Assembly: GCA_018711525.1 (NCBI GenBank)
Contig: DVIF01000084.1
Location: forward strand, 1-44,075
From: Candidatus Ornithospirochaeta stercorigallinarum
GTDB lineage: Bacteria; Spirochaetota; Spirochaetia; Sphaerochaetales; Sphaerochaetaceae
DNA length: 44,075 nt
Direction of reading: 5' to 3'
The position numbers and the translations under genes were made by a program. Each line of letters opens with the position of its first letter. Positions within the stretch are counted from its first letter, which is position 1. Positions 36,441 to 44,075 of the stretch are shown in pieces. Below the pieces are notes generated by a model. That model saw only the letters and a list, made by a program, of their open reading frames with translations. It was not told the origin of the DNA and made no database searches.

Positions 36441-37787
36441 TCAGTCATCGAACCACTGATACTCATATGGTCCATAGGATACGCTTATCCCCCTATGCCA
36501 ATCATCATCAAAGAGGAATCTCTCCCTGCCTTCGATGTCTTCCTCAAGGATGTCATCATCAAGGTCAAGATAGTCCTCTATGAAATCTTCACTCAATGGT
36601 TTTGCTGTAATAAGCTTTTTAATCAATACTGAATCATTGGTTTTATATGATGTACCATCCCATTTTGCTACGTATTGATTATTCCTATCATCTTCAGGTC
36701 CTAGACTACCATATTCAATGCTGTTATTCGCGCCGAGAATTGTTTTCCCTGAAGCATTCTTCACAACAGAATGATAGTATACTACACCATCTACATAAGG
36801 AGCTACGGAGTTCACTATTACAAGATTGGATGAATTTGCAGCCTTGATGATTTCATTTACCATCAAACCATTCACCACACCACGGGCATTAGTAAGCTTA
36901 CCTACCGAGCAGTTTCTGAAGTCGATTTCAAAATCATCATCCTTCCCAAATAGAGAATAATCAAACTCGTCGAAATTGATGTTTCTGAATTCAAGCTCAA
37001 GTTCAAACTCTTCTACATATGGAAGTTTTGGAATACCTATATTAGTTATTGTTGTCTTATCATCCCCTATGATATTCCATGATGAATCGTTATAGCCTCC
37101 GATGATCTTGAGCTCCAACTCTATTTCATCATCTCCATATCCCCATGAAAGTCCACTTAAGTCAAAATCAAAAGGGCCTGTTGCAAGTTTGATTGTCAAC
37201 TCATCGTCATCATATCTTCCTTTTGTATTATTGAAATACTGCTCAAGTTCTGTCTTAATATTTTCACCTGATTCGACATAGATTCCCCTGTCAAAACTCG
37301 GACGGATATACTTGATATACTCAGGCTTGATCCTTATCGTCTCGTTGTCACCCCTGGTTGCAACCCATATCTCCTTAAGTACATCCCACCATGCATCTTT
37401 GTAATCCTGCATGATAGCTCTGCGGTTTACAATTTTCCATTCATCAAATACAAAGCCATTCTCATGCTCCACCCTGTAGGTTACCATATCTCCAATTACT
37501 GAGACATCCGCCTCAAATACGACATCATTATTTGAAGTCTGATTCTGCTGTTCTGGATCTGTTGCGGAAACCGGCTTAAGCTGATCTGTAATTTCCTTGT
37601 CTCCGACAAAGACCTTTCCAGAACCGAAACTTAGATTTGATGCAACAGCACGTGTTTTTTCTACGGCTGTTCCGATTACTCTTACCTCTGCTTTTGTCTC
37701 ACGTCCAGGATCAGAGCAGGATGTAGATGTGAGAACGAGGACAATCGCTAAGAAGGCAAGCAGGAAAACTTTTCTGTTTGTTTTCAT
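36441..37787 (-). CDS. Acidic lipoprotein of unknown function
   Basis: 448 residues. The N-terminus MKTNRKVFLLAFLAIVLVLT leads to STSC24, a loose lipobox of the kind used by spirochaetes, so the mature protein should be lipid-anchored. The rest is strongly acidic (runs such as DDDELT, DLDDDILEEDIEG) with many beta-type segments. SSNLVIVNSVAPYVDGVVYY suggests possible repeated strands of a beta-helix. I do not recognise the family. GGGAGAG lies just upstream of the ATG. It is monocistronic and divergent from the GltD-like gene. Confidence 0.65.
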   Translation of the reverse strand: MKTNRKVFLLAFLAIVLVLTSTSCSDPGRETKAEVRVIGTAVEKTRAVASNLSFGSGKVFVGDKEITDQLKPVSATDPEQQNQTSNNDVVFEADVSVIGDMVTYRVEHENGFVFDEWKIVNRRAIMQDYKDAWWDVLKEIWVATRGDNETIRIKPEYIKYIRPSFDRGIYVESGENIKTELEQYFNNTKGRYDDDELTIKLATGPFDFDLSGLSWGYGDDEIELELKIIGGYNDSSWNIIGDDKTTITNIGIPKLPYVEEFELELEFRNINFDEFDYSLFGKDDDFEIDFRNCSVGKLTNARGVVNGLMVNEIIKAANSSNLVIVNSVAPYVDGVVYYHSVVKNASGKTILGANNSIEYGSLGPEDDRNNQYVAKWDGTSYKTNDSVLIKKLITAKPLSEDFIEDYLDLDDDILEEDIEGRERFLFDDDWHRGISVSYGPYEYQWFDD

Positions 37788-37945
37788 AGTGTGTTCTCTC
37801 CCTTAAGAGTTTTCTGAGAGTTATCTCTCTAAAGACACTTCTATCATGAGAATCCGATATCCGCAAGAAAAATCTGCCTGCTCTATAAAGATTTAACCGA
37901 AAATTAACATTGTTTGTTTTCCATATCAAAACAAATACTTATTGA

Positions 37946-37957
37946 TTTATCGATAAA
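37946..37957. repeat. Perfect 12-bp palindrome TTTATCGATAAA (copy 1)
   Basis: TTTATCGATAAA lies in the divergent region between the lipoprotein and the GltD-like gene, followed directly by GAATTATTTT. The same 12-mer recurs at 40733-40744, again with GAATTATTTT nearby. Confidence 0.6.
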
Positions 37958-38012
37958 GAATTATTTTAATGTGAAAAATGGTATATTATTGTTGAAACTG
38001 CATTATTTTTCC

Positions 38013-38041
38013 TTTTCAAGTCTTTATTAAGATGGTAGAAT
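38013..38041 (+). promoter_or_regulatory. Candidate promoter of the GltD-like gene
   Basis: TTTTCA (38013-38018) and TAGAAT (38036-38041) are 17 bases apart, 32 bases ahead of the ATG. The -10 match is good and the -35 weak. GGAGGG serves as ribosome binding site. Confidence 0.4.
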
Positions 38042-38073
38042 TTCTGCTGGATAATTTTTAGGAGGGTGCAAAA

Positions 38074-39294
38074 ATGATACACGTTATCGAAGAGGCCAAC
38101 CGCTGTCTTCAGTGCAAGAAACCGATGTGCACGACCGGTTGCCCTATTTCAACAAATATTCCAACCATGATCAAGCTTTTCAAGGAAGGGAATGTCAAGG
38201 AAGCAGGTCAGATGCTTTTTGAGAACAACCCGCTTTCAGTAGTCTGTTCCCTGGTATGTGACCACAAGAAACAGTGTGAGGGGCACTGTGTACTTGCCCG
38301 TCGTGGACAGGGAATCCATATTTCAAGCATTGAGAACTATATTTCAAATGCCGTCCTGGATACCATCGAGGTTCCGATGGCGCCGAAGAACGGAAAGATG
38401 GTTGCCGTCATAGGAGCAGGTCCTGCGGGAATCACAATCGCCATTGAAATGGCAAAGAAGGGATACGGAGTGACCATCTTCGATTCGAAAGACAAGATCG
38501 GAGGTGTCTTGCAGTACGGCATCCCTGATTTCCGTCTTCCAAAGACAATCCTTGTGCGTTATAAGAAGAAGCTTGAGTCGATGGGTATTCTCATAAGGCC
38601 GAATACGACCATCGGAGGAGCACTGGTCATCGACGACCTCTTCCGTGATGGTTACAAGGCCATCTTCATCGGAACAGGTGTTTGGAGGCCGAAGAAACTC
38701 GGTGTACCGGGAGAGAGCCTTGGAAACGTACATTTCGCAATCGATTTCCTTGCAAACCCGAGTGCATACAACCTCGGAGAGGATATCGCAATCATCGGAG
38801 CGGGAAACACTGCGATGGATGTGGCACGTACAATACTGAGAAGCGGACACCACAACGTCACAATCTATGCCAGAAGGAACAAGATCGACGCATCCGAGGA
38901 GGAAAAGGACTATGCATCACTCGATGGTGCAAACTTCGAATATTGCATGAAGGTCGACCATATCACACCTGATGGACCTGTATTCAAGAAGAACATCGTA
39001 GATGAAGAGGGAAACATCGTAGGAGAGAGTGAAGAGCTCTACCCTGTCCATGCCGATAATACATTCATCGCTATCAGCCAGGGACCTAAATCGAAGCTTG
39101 TAGACACAACAGAAGGTCTCAAACCATCGAAGAACGGTCTTCTGCTTACAAACGAGAAGGGAGAGACGACACATCCCGGCATCTTCGCAGCTGGTGATGT
39201 TGTCCTTGGAGCAAGGACCGTAGTAGAAGCCGTTGCTTATGCAAAGAAGGTTGCAGAGAGCATGGATGAATACATCAAAGGCCTTGAGGACTAA
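38074..39294 (+). CDS. Stand-alone GltD-like NAD(P)H-dependent Fe-S flavoprotein oxidoreductase
   Basis: 406 residues. The N-terminal Fe-S domain has two cysteine groups: C11, C14, C19, C23 (CLQCKKPMCTTGC) and C58, C62, C68, C72 (VVCSLVCDHKKQCEGHC). The FAD motif VIGAGPAGITIAIE lies at ~112-125, a substrate-loop GGVLQYGIPDFRLPK follows, and a second nucleotide-binding motif, IAIIGAGNTAMDVAR, comes after it. GIFAAGDVVLGARTVVEAVA closes the FAD site. The family includes the glutamate synthase beta chain, NfnL/SudA-type transhydrogenase subunits and sulfide dehydrogenase. No gltB or ferredoxin-reductase partner is adjacent, so the electron acceptor is unknown. It overlaps the convergent tag gene by 4 bases. 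Confidence 0.88.
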   Translation: MIHVIEEANRCLQCKKPMCTTGCPISTNIPTMIKLFKEGNVKEAGQMLFENNPLSVVCSLVCDHKKQCEGHCVLARRGQGIHISSIENYISNAVLDTIEVPMAPKNGKMVAVIGAGPAGITIAIEMAKKGYGVTIFDSKDKIGGVLQYGIPDFRLPKTILVRYKKKLESMGILIRPNTTIGGALVIDDLFRDGYKAIFIGTGVWRPKKLGVPGESLGNVHFAIDFLANPSAYNLGEDIAIIGAGNTAMDVARTILRSGHHNVTIYARRNKIDASEEEKDYASLDGANFEYCMKVDHITPDGPVFKKNIVDEEGNIVGESEELYPVHADNTFIAISQGPKSKLVDTTEGLKPSKNGLLLTNEKGETTHPGIFAAGDVVLGARTVVEAVAYAKKVAESMDEYIKGLED

Positions 39295-39848
39295 GCTTTT
39301 GCATAGCAGAAGCAATAGCTCATGTGGTCGTTGATTATACCTACCGATTGAAGGTAGGAGTACACTGTTACAGAGCCGAGGAAGGAAAATCCTCGGCTTT
39401 TCAAATCAGAGGCGATAGTATCTGAAAGCTCGTTACGGGCGACCATGTTGCCATCCGCATGCTCAGGATATCTCATGACCTTGCCCTCTGTGAACGACCA
39501 GATGTATCTGGAAAATGATTCAAATTCATCCTGTATCCTGAGAAATGCCTTCGCATTGCTTATGACAGCCCTTATCTTGCGCTCAGACCTGATTACGTTC
39601 TCCGCTCTTATGATCCTATCGACATCTGAAGAGTCATATTTTGAGACGGCAGCAGGATCAAAGTCCGAGAATGCCGCTCTGAGGGCCTCTCTCTTTCTCA
39701 GCACGGTCATCCAGCTCAGACCGCACTGCATCACCTCAAGGCTGAGGGCCTCGAAATGAAGGCGGTCGTCAAACAACGGCATCCCCCACTCCGTATCATG
39801 GTATTTTTCAAGCAAAGGGTCTCCATCGGCCCATCTACATCTTTCCAT
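39291..39848 (-). CDS. tag: DNA-3-methyladenine glycosylase I
   Basis: 185 residues, HhH-superfamily base-excision repair enzyme removing 3-methyladenine. Family marks: MERCRWADGDPLLEKYHDTEWG at the N-terminus (Cys4 zinc ligand, Glu for base binding; read as two adjacent pieces), LSLEVMQCGLSWMTVLRKR, and FLGSVTVYSYLQSVGIINDH followed by the zinc-binding H-x3-C-F-C. No Shine-Dalgarno is seen before the ATG. A terminator-like hairpin ends only 13 bases upstream, so expression may depend on read-through from the kinase-like gene. Confidence 0.95.
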   Translation of the reverse strand: MERCRWADGDPLLEKYHDTEWGMPLFDDRLHFEALSLEVMQCGLSWMTVLRKREALRAAFSDFDPAAVSKYDSSDVDRIIRAENVIRSERKIRAVISNAKAFLRIQDEFESFSRYIWSFTEGKVMRYPEHADGNMVARNELSDTIASDLKSRGFSFLGSVTVYSYLQSVGIINDHMSYCFCYAKA

Positions 39849-39853
39849 ACAAA

Positions 39854-39883
39854 AAGAAGACAGGGAGCTTTTTAGGCTCCCTG
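39854..39883 (-). terminator. Terminator/attenuator hairpin between the kinase-like gene and tag
   Basis: On the minus strand CAGGGAGC (39883-39876) pairs with GCTCCCTG (39868-39861), an 8-bp stem with a 7-base loop, followed by TCTTCTTTTT. It sits 19 bases after the end of the upstream gene and just before the tag start. Confidence 0.75.
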
Positions 39884-39902
39884 AAAACTTAAGAAACTCC
39901 TT

Positions 39903-40484
39903 TTATTTCCCCTTTGCAAAGCTGACAATAGATTCAACTATTGCATCGATTCCCAAATCACTGGAATAGACCAGATGGTAGCCGTCGCTCGCTCCCCACT
40001 TCTTACCCGTGTAGTGGTTGTAGTAGTTGGCTCTCTGCTTATCCATCTTGTTAAGATACTTCTTATAGTCTTTCTCTATCTCGTGGTATGTATCACGGAC
40101 ACGCTCGATCCTCTGTTCAAGAGGAGCATGGATGAATACGTTCAGCACATCCTTCCTTTCCCTGAGGACATAGTCTGCACAGCGGCCGACGATGACACAT
40201 GGTTCCTTATCGCTTACCTCCTTAATGACTTTGGACTGGGCGATATAAAGCTGATCTTCAAGAGGAAGGTTCCTACTGTCGATGTACATACCATAGAAGA
40301 ACGACTGTATTCTTCTCATATCGGTATCTTTTACATACTCCTCAGCAAATCCACTCTCTTTGGCGATAAGCTGAATGAGAAGCTTATCATAAAGTTTGAT
40401 TCCAAGCTCCTGGGCGACCTTCTCCGCTACAGTTCTCCCCCCTGAGCCATGCTGACGTCCTATTGTAATAACTGGATATCTCAT
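39903..40484 (-). CDS. Cytidylate kinase-like family protein
   Basis: 193 residues. It begins MRYPVITIGRQHGSGGRTVA, the variant phosphate loop (GRQ.GSGGR) of the cytidylate-kinase-like family common in Clostridia and spirochaetes. LYDKLLIQLIAKESG, CVIVGRCADYVLRER and a Lid-like segment with RIERVRDTYHE follow. It probably phosphorylates a nucleotide or similar compound but its substrate is not known, and it is distinct from true Cmk. AAGGAGGAG precedes the ATG. Confidence 0.85.
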   Translation of the reverse strand: MRYPVITIGRQHGSGGRTVAEKVAQELGIKLYDKLLIQLIAKESGFAEEYVKDTDMRRIQSFFYGMYIDSRNLPLEDQLYIAQSKVIKEVSDKEPCVIVGRCADYVLRERKDVLNVFIHAPLEQRIERVRDTYHEIEKDYKKYLNKMDKQRANYYNHYTGKKWGASDGYHLVYSSDLGIDAIVESIVSFAKGK

Positions 40485-40777
40485 AGCAACTCCTCCTTAA
40501 GTATCCATATTTTAACCCTCTAGAAGACAAAATGCAAATTCATATTCCCTTTTGCAGCAGCAATTCCTACCATCATCAGTCCGCCTTTTGCTTGAAAAAC
40601 CTTTCTATCTCATTTCTCTTAAATAATTTATAAAAGGAATTTCCATGCTTTGTTTTTCTTGTTTTTTTATATTTCCTGTAGCAATTGAAAAATAGGAAAT
40701 ACTGGAGGAAAGGCAGTGCAATCGAATATTATTTTATCGATAAAAATTTATAAATTATTATTATGAAAAGAATTATT
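40485..40777. other. AT-rich intergenic region, no gene seen
   Basis: About 290 bases of AT-rich sequence between divergent genes with no credible ORF. It contains the second TTTATCGATAAA palindrome (40733-40744). I see no RNA gene. Confidence 0.6.
40733..40744. repeat. Perfect 12-bp palindrome TTTATCGATAAA (copy 2)
   Basis: Identical to the palindrome at 37946-37957. Here it lies 34 bases upstream of the -35 of the methyltransferase promoter, and GAATTATTTT follows at 40770-40779. Confidence 0.6.
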
Positions 40778-40806
40778 TTGAGAATCCGGAAATTGCATGA
40801 TACACT
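40778..40806 (+). promoter_or_regulatory. Promoter of the methyltransferase gene
   Basis: TTGAGA (40778-40783) and TACACT (40801-40806) are exactly 17 bases apart and 22 bases ahead of the ATG, leaving a very short untranslated leader with AGGAGGG. Confidence 0.6.
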
Positions 40807-40827
40807 TAGGACAAACAGGAGGGACTT

Positions 40828-41415
40828 ATGATTGAAGCTATTTATGATACCAATGCAAAGGAATTCATCGAAAGCTGGCTCAGTGCCGACATGCATGACC
40901 AGTACAAGGCGTTCGAGACACTTGTCCACCCGGGAGCTAAAATCCTGGACGGAGGATGCGGAAGCGGAAGGGACAGCCTGTACTTCCTGCAGAAAGGATA
41001 TGTCGTAGATGCATTCGACCCGTCTGATGAGATGATCAAATACGCAAGTGAGTTCACAGGGCTTAAAGTAAACAAGATGAAATGGGAGGATCTTGATGCA
41101 AAAGAGGCATATGATGCCATCTGGGCAAGTGCATCACTGTATCATGTGGCACGACCGGACATGGCCCCGACATTCAAAAAGATAGCCAATGCCCTCAAGA
41201 GCAAGGGGATACTCTTTGCATCCTTCCGTGACAAGGAGAACGATTTCGTCGACAGCGAGGGAAGAGCCCTGACATCCTTTAATAAAGAAACCCTCACCTC
41301 ATTCTTATCCACACTGGGACTTTTCGATATCGTGGCACTTTCAGAGAGGAAGGACACGAGGAAGAACAAACAGGATGAGGTCTGGCTGTTCGCACTTCTG
41401 AGAAAAAAGATCTAA
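40828..41415 (+). CDS. Class I SAM-dependent methyltransferase
   Basis: 195 residues with the Rossmann methyltransferase layout. Motif I is ILDGGCGSGRDS (39-50), an acidic residue in VVDAFDPSDEM binds SAM ribose, and AIWASASLYHV is the motif IV strand. The final strand is WLFALLRKK. It resembles small TehB/UbiE-like enzymes; the substrate is unknown. It has its own promoter and is convergent with azlD, ending within 4 bases of it. Confidence 0.85.
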   Translation: MIEAIYDTNAKEFIESWLSADMHDQYKAFETLVHPGAKILDGGCGSGRDSLYFLQKGYVVDAFDPSDEMIKYASEFTGLKVNKMKWEDLDAKEAYDAIWASASLYHVARPDMAPTFKKIANALKSKGILFASFRDKENDFVDSEGRALTSFNKETLTSFLSTLGLFDIVALSERKDTRKNKQDEVWLFALLRKKI

Positions 41416-41711
41416 ATCAGAAGCAATAAGAGAGTTGCAACCAGAGCAAGGATGATGGCGACTATCATGGACGTACGCTTCAGCCCTGCGAGGAACGCAA
41501 CAACAACTCCCCCGAGCCCGGCATACCATGCAGAAGAGAAATCCGTAAGGGCAAGGGGGAATATCAATGACCCGAGGGCCGCTGTAGGCAACAGCAGCAT
41601 CGCCTTTTTAATGACCTTTGGAAGCTTGTCGAGTGAGCTTATATACTGAGGAACGATTCTTGCGGCCATCGTAACAAGGGAACAAAGAAGAATCATAAGA
41701 ACCTTATTCAT
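41412..41711 (-). CDS. azlD: AzlD-family branched-chain amino acid exporter small subunit
   Basis: 99 residues, almost wholly hydrophobic with three or four membrane helices (LMILLCSLVTMAARIVPQYI, AALGSLIFPLALTDF, AGLGGVVVAFLAGL, IVAIILALVATLLLLLI). Size and pattern match AzlD, which works with AzlC to export branched-chain amino acids. ATG 41711 was selected (GAGGAGG nine bases upstream); the longer frame lies inside azlC. The genes overlap by 8 bases. Confidence 0.85.
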   Translation of the reverse strand: MNKVLMILLCSLVTMAARIVPQYISSLDKLPKVIKKAMLLLPTAALGSLIFPLALTDFSSAWYAGLGGVVVAFLAGLKRTSMIVAIILALVATLLLLLI

Positions 41712-42405
41712 TGTCAAAAACCTCCTCATCGGTATAGATGAAACAGGCGAACACAACCGAGACGATCATGCTGATGATGAAGCTCAGCCCTGTTGAGAGT
41801 CCCAAGCCCAATATGAACAGGCTGTTGAGTGCTGCAGAGACTCCGACTACTGCAACCGCCTTAACATTACGGCTCACCTCATTGCCGAAGAGGGATGCGA
41901 ACATCGCATATATCGTGATGAGGGCAGCTTTCTGCACAATCTCCGGCAGGATGTTGCCGACAAGATATCCTATGGCGGTACCGCTCACCCACCCCGAGTA
42001 TGATGTAAGCATAAGAGCAATCAGATAGCTGTAGCTGAGCTTCTCACCTTTGAAGGAGGCGACGGCAAAAGCCTCATCGACGGTTCCCGCACCTACAAAG
42101 AAACGCCCGATGATGCTCTTCCTGTCCTTCAGACGCTGATTAAGACTTGCACTCATGAAAATATATCTTGCGTTGATGAAGAACACAGAGAGGACGATCT
42201 CTAAAAGGAACGCACCTCCGTTATAGAGGTTCATCATCAGAAACTGTCCGCTTCCTGCGAAATTCGTAAGGCTTGTAAGCACCCCCTCTACGAAAGTGAA
42301 TCCGCTTGAACGTGTCAGCAGTCCAAATGCGAGAGCTGTCGTGAAATATCCTAAAAATATGGGACTGCCGTCCTTTATCCCTTCCCTGATCGCACTTTTT
42401 TCCAT
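41704..42405 (-). CDS. azlC: AzlC-family branched-chain amino acid exporter large subunit
   Basis: 233 residues. The N-terminal signature KDGSPIFLGYFTTALAFGLL, then GVLTSLTNFAGSGQFLMMNL, LSVFFINARYIFMSASLNQR and GAGTVDEAFAVA, are typical of AzlC permeases with seven or more helices. It exports branched-chain amino acids or related compounds. ATG 42405 is preferred; a GTG two codons earlier is possible. No strong ribosome binding site is visible. The pair ties functionally to the ilv/leu operon in this window. Confidence 0.9.
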   Translation of the reverse strand: MEKSAIREGIKDGSPIFLGYFTTALAFGLLTRSSGFTFVEGVLTSLTNFAGSGQFLMMNLYNGGAFLLEIVLSVFFINARYIFMSASLNQRLKDRKSIIGRFFVGAGTVDEAFAVASFKGEKLSYSYLIALMLTSYSGWVSGTAIGYLVGNILPEIVQKAALITIYAMFASLFGNEVSRNVKAVAVVGVSAALNSLFILGLGLSTGLSFIISMIVSVVFACFIYTDEEVFDNE

Positions 42406-42486
42406 AGCCACGGAATATATTAGGCTTTTCAGAAAAGCACTTCAAGGTTGTGGACGAAAGAAAAACAACTATCTAGAATGGAGAAG

Positions 42487-44075
42487 ATGAATATCCTGAG
42501 TGTTGAGAATCTTGAGAAGACAGTAAAAGACGAGCCGCTTTTCTCCGCCCTCACCTTCGGTCTTGAAAAAGGTGAAAAAGTCGGGATAGTAGGGAAGAAC
42601 GGTGCAGGAAAGAGCACACTGCTGAAAGTGCTTGCAGGCATCATATATCCGGATGAAGGCACTATAAGCATTAAAAACGGTGCCGACATCTCATATCTCG
42701 AGCAGAATGTCTCATTCTGCGATGACGACAGCCTGGAGGATTTCTTCTTCTCTTCAGTATCGGAAAAGACAAAAAAACTTAAAAGATATTACGATTCCTT
42801 GAAACAAAACAATGAGAAGGAGCAGATGAGGCTCTTTGAAGAGGTTGAGAAGGAAGGACTCTTCAGCATCGAAAGAAGATATTATGCACTACTTTCGGAA
42901 TTAGGTGTCCCCTATTCAAAAGAGGACAAGGTCTTTCAGCTCTCAGGCGGAGAGCAGAAGAAGATGGCACTTGCCCGTGCCTTTGCCACAGGAAGTGAGA
43001 TAATACTCCTTGATGAGCCTACGAACCATCTGGATATCAGGACGATAGAGAAGATGGAGGAGATGCTCAGGGATGAAAAGACCAGTGCGATCATCGTGAC
43101 CCACGACAGGCACATCCTCGACAGCGTCTGCACAACCATCTTCGAGCTGGACAGGTCCTCATTCTACCGCCATCCCGGAGCCTACTCATCATACCTTGAA
43201 AGAAAAGCAGAACGCCTTACCATGGCTCAAAAGCAGAAGGAGAGGATGGAGAGCGTACTGAGAAGGGAGCTCAAATGGCTTCAAAGGGCACCGAAGGCAA
43301 GAACGGGTAAGGACAAGGGAAGAATCGAGAGGGCTGAAAAACTGAAAGAGGCCCAGAACACTCCAGTCTATGAGAAAAGGATAAGGGAGTTCTCCAGCGA
43401 GAAAAGAAGGCTCGGAAAGAAGATACTTGAAGTCGATTCAATAACAAAGAGCTACGACGGGAAGAAGATATTCTCCCCCTTCTCTTTCATCTTTGAGAAG
43501 AACATGAAGATAGCACTGGTCGGAGACAATGGATCGGGCAAGAGCACTTTCCTCGATGTCATCACTGGAAACATAGCTCCCGACAGCGGAACAGTGGAAA
43601 AAGGAGTCAACACCGTCTTCGGATACTATGACCAGAAATCGAGACTTCTGAATGAGAACAAGAGTGTGATCGAATACATATCAGACATCGGGGAGAACAT
43701 TGAACTGAGCGAAGATGAGAAGGTGAGCGCAGCACGTTTCCTCGAGCTCTTCGGTTTTCCTCAGTCGATGCACCGCTCTCCTATCTCGATACTTTCAGGA
43801 GGGGAGAAAAGAAGGCTGTATCTGATCTCCCGTCTTGTCGCAAACCCGAACTTCCTGATACTCGATGAACCGACTAACGACCTGGATATCGACACGATGG
43901 AAAGCCTTGAGGATTACATCTCGTCATTTCCCGGCCCTGTTCTGATCTGCTCGCATGACAGGACCTTCCTGGATATCACTACAGAGACGACACTGCATAT
44001 AAAGGATGGTATCATCCAATACTTCGCAGTTCCCGTCTCAACATTCCTTGAGGAGGAGAAAGAGAGGGAGAAGGA
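42487..44075 (+). CDS. ABC-F family ATPase, Uup-like (partial, cut by window end)
   Basis: 529 codons visible, still open at the edge. It has two nucleotide-binding domains and no membrane part. The first has VGIVGKNGAGKSTLLKVL, LSGGEQKKMALARA and IILLDEPTNHLD; the second has IALVGDNGSGKSTFLDVI, LSGGEKRRLYLISRL and FLILDEPTNDLD. The inter-domain linker WLQRAPKARTGKDKGRIERA is the Uup-type signature. ABC-F proteins act at the ribosome rather than in transport. The start at 42487 gives the typical MNILSVENL; an in-frame ATG at 42478 is possible. It is divergent from azlC. Confidence 0.93.
   Translation, partial: MNILSVENLEKTVKDEPLFSALTFGLEKGEKVGIVGKNGAGKSTLLKVLAGIIYPDEGTISIKNGADISYLEQNVSFCDDDSLEDFFFSSVSEKTKKLKRYYDSLKQNNEKEQMRLFEEVEKEGLFSIERRYYALLSELGVPYSKEDKVFQLSGGEQKKMALARAFATGSEIILLDEPTNHLDIRTIEKMEEMLRDEKTSAIIVTHDRHILDSVCTTIFELDRSSFYRHPGAYSSYLERKAERLTMAQKQKERMESVLRRELKWLQRAPKARTGKDKGRIERAEKLKEAQNTPVYEKRIREFSSEKRRLGKKILEVDSITKSYDGKKIFSPFSFIFEKNMKIALVGDNGSGKSTFLDVITGNIAPDSGTVEKGVNTVFGYYDQKSRLLNENKSVIEYISDIGENIELSEDEKVSAARFLELFGFPQSMHRSPISILSGGEKRRLYLISRLVANPNFLILDEPTNDLDIDTMESLEDYISSFPGPVLICSHDRTFLDITTETTLHIKDGIIQYFAVPVSTFLEEEKEREK

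Overview
This window reads as an anaerobe-type bacterial chromosome of moderate GC with very tightly packed operons. A spirochaete of the Sphaerochaeta/Treponema side is the best guess. The support is indirect: a small histone H1-like (Hc1-type) protein, a loosely conserved lipoprotein signal, beta-barrel-like envelope proteins, an acetate kinase with a long C-terminal tail, and purine genes that look Clostridia-like. I hold this placement at only moderate confidence because no rRNA or other phylogenetic marker is present.

Layout. 1-700: the end of an envelope protein gene and a histone-like gene. 700-6812 (minus): cysS, an ECF sigma factor, its zinc-finger anti-sigma factor, an unknown gene and valS, probably one transcription unit. 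6873-12053: a divergent MurB-like gene, a secreted beta-rich protein, ackA, an exported choloylglycine-hydrolase-family enzyme and a uridine-kinase-like ATPase. 12318-13851: a Phd/PIN toxin-antitoxin pair and a frame-broken esterase. 13890-23451 (minus): a complete, translationally coupled branched-chain amino acid operon, ilvN-ilvC-leuA-leuC-leuD-leuB-ilvD-ilvB. It is preceded by a promoter, a short leader peptide packed with Leu/Val/Ile codons, and competing antiterminator and terminator hairpins, i.e. an apparent transcription attenuator.

23452-25151 is a lower-GC accessory patch. It holds a small two-helix membrane protein with a three-copy ENVEF repeat, a ribbon-helix-helix-like regulator, repeated GGTTTAACC operator-like sites, and a tiny gene whose frame breaks at a run of nine A. 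25402-36392 (plus) is a purine operon, purE-C-F-M-N-[PurO/AICAR transformylase fusion]-D-L. With a PurB, and possibly a PurK, encoded elsewhere it would cover most of the route from PRPP to IMP. The fusion joins an archaeal-type IMP cyclohydrolase (PurO) to an AICAR transformylase, reproducing the domain order of ordinary PurH with an unrelated cyclohydrolase domain.

36441-44075: an acidic lipoprotein of unknown function, a stand-alone GltD-like flavoprotein, 3-methyladenine DNA glycosylase I, a cytidylate-kinase-like protein, a methyltransferase, an AzlCD-type branched-chain amino acid exporter pair, and an ABC-F ATPase cut by the window end. No tRNA, rRNA, CRISPR array or intact transposase was seen.

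The strongest points for follow-up are the ilv/leu attenuator, the PurO-AICARFT fusion, and the small regulator/frameshift island between the two biosynthetic operons.
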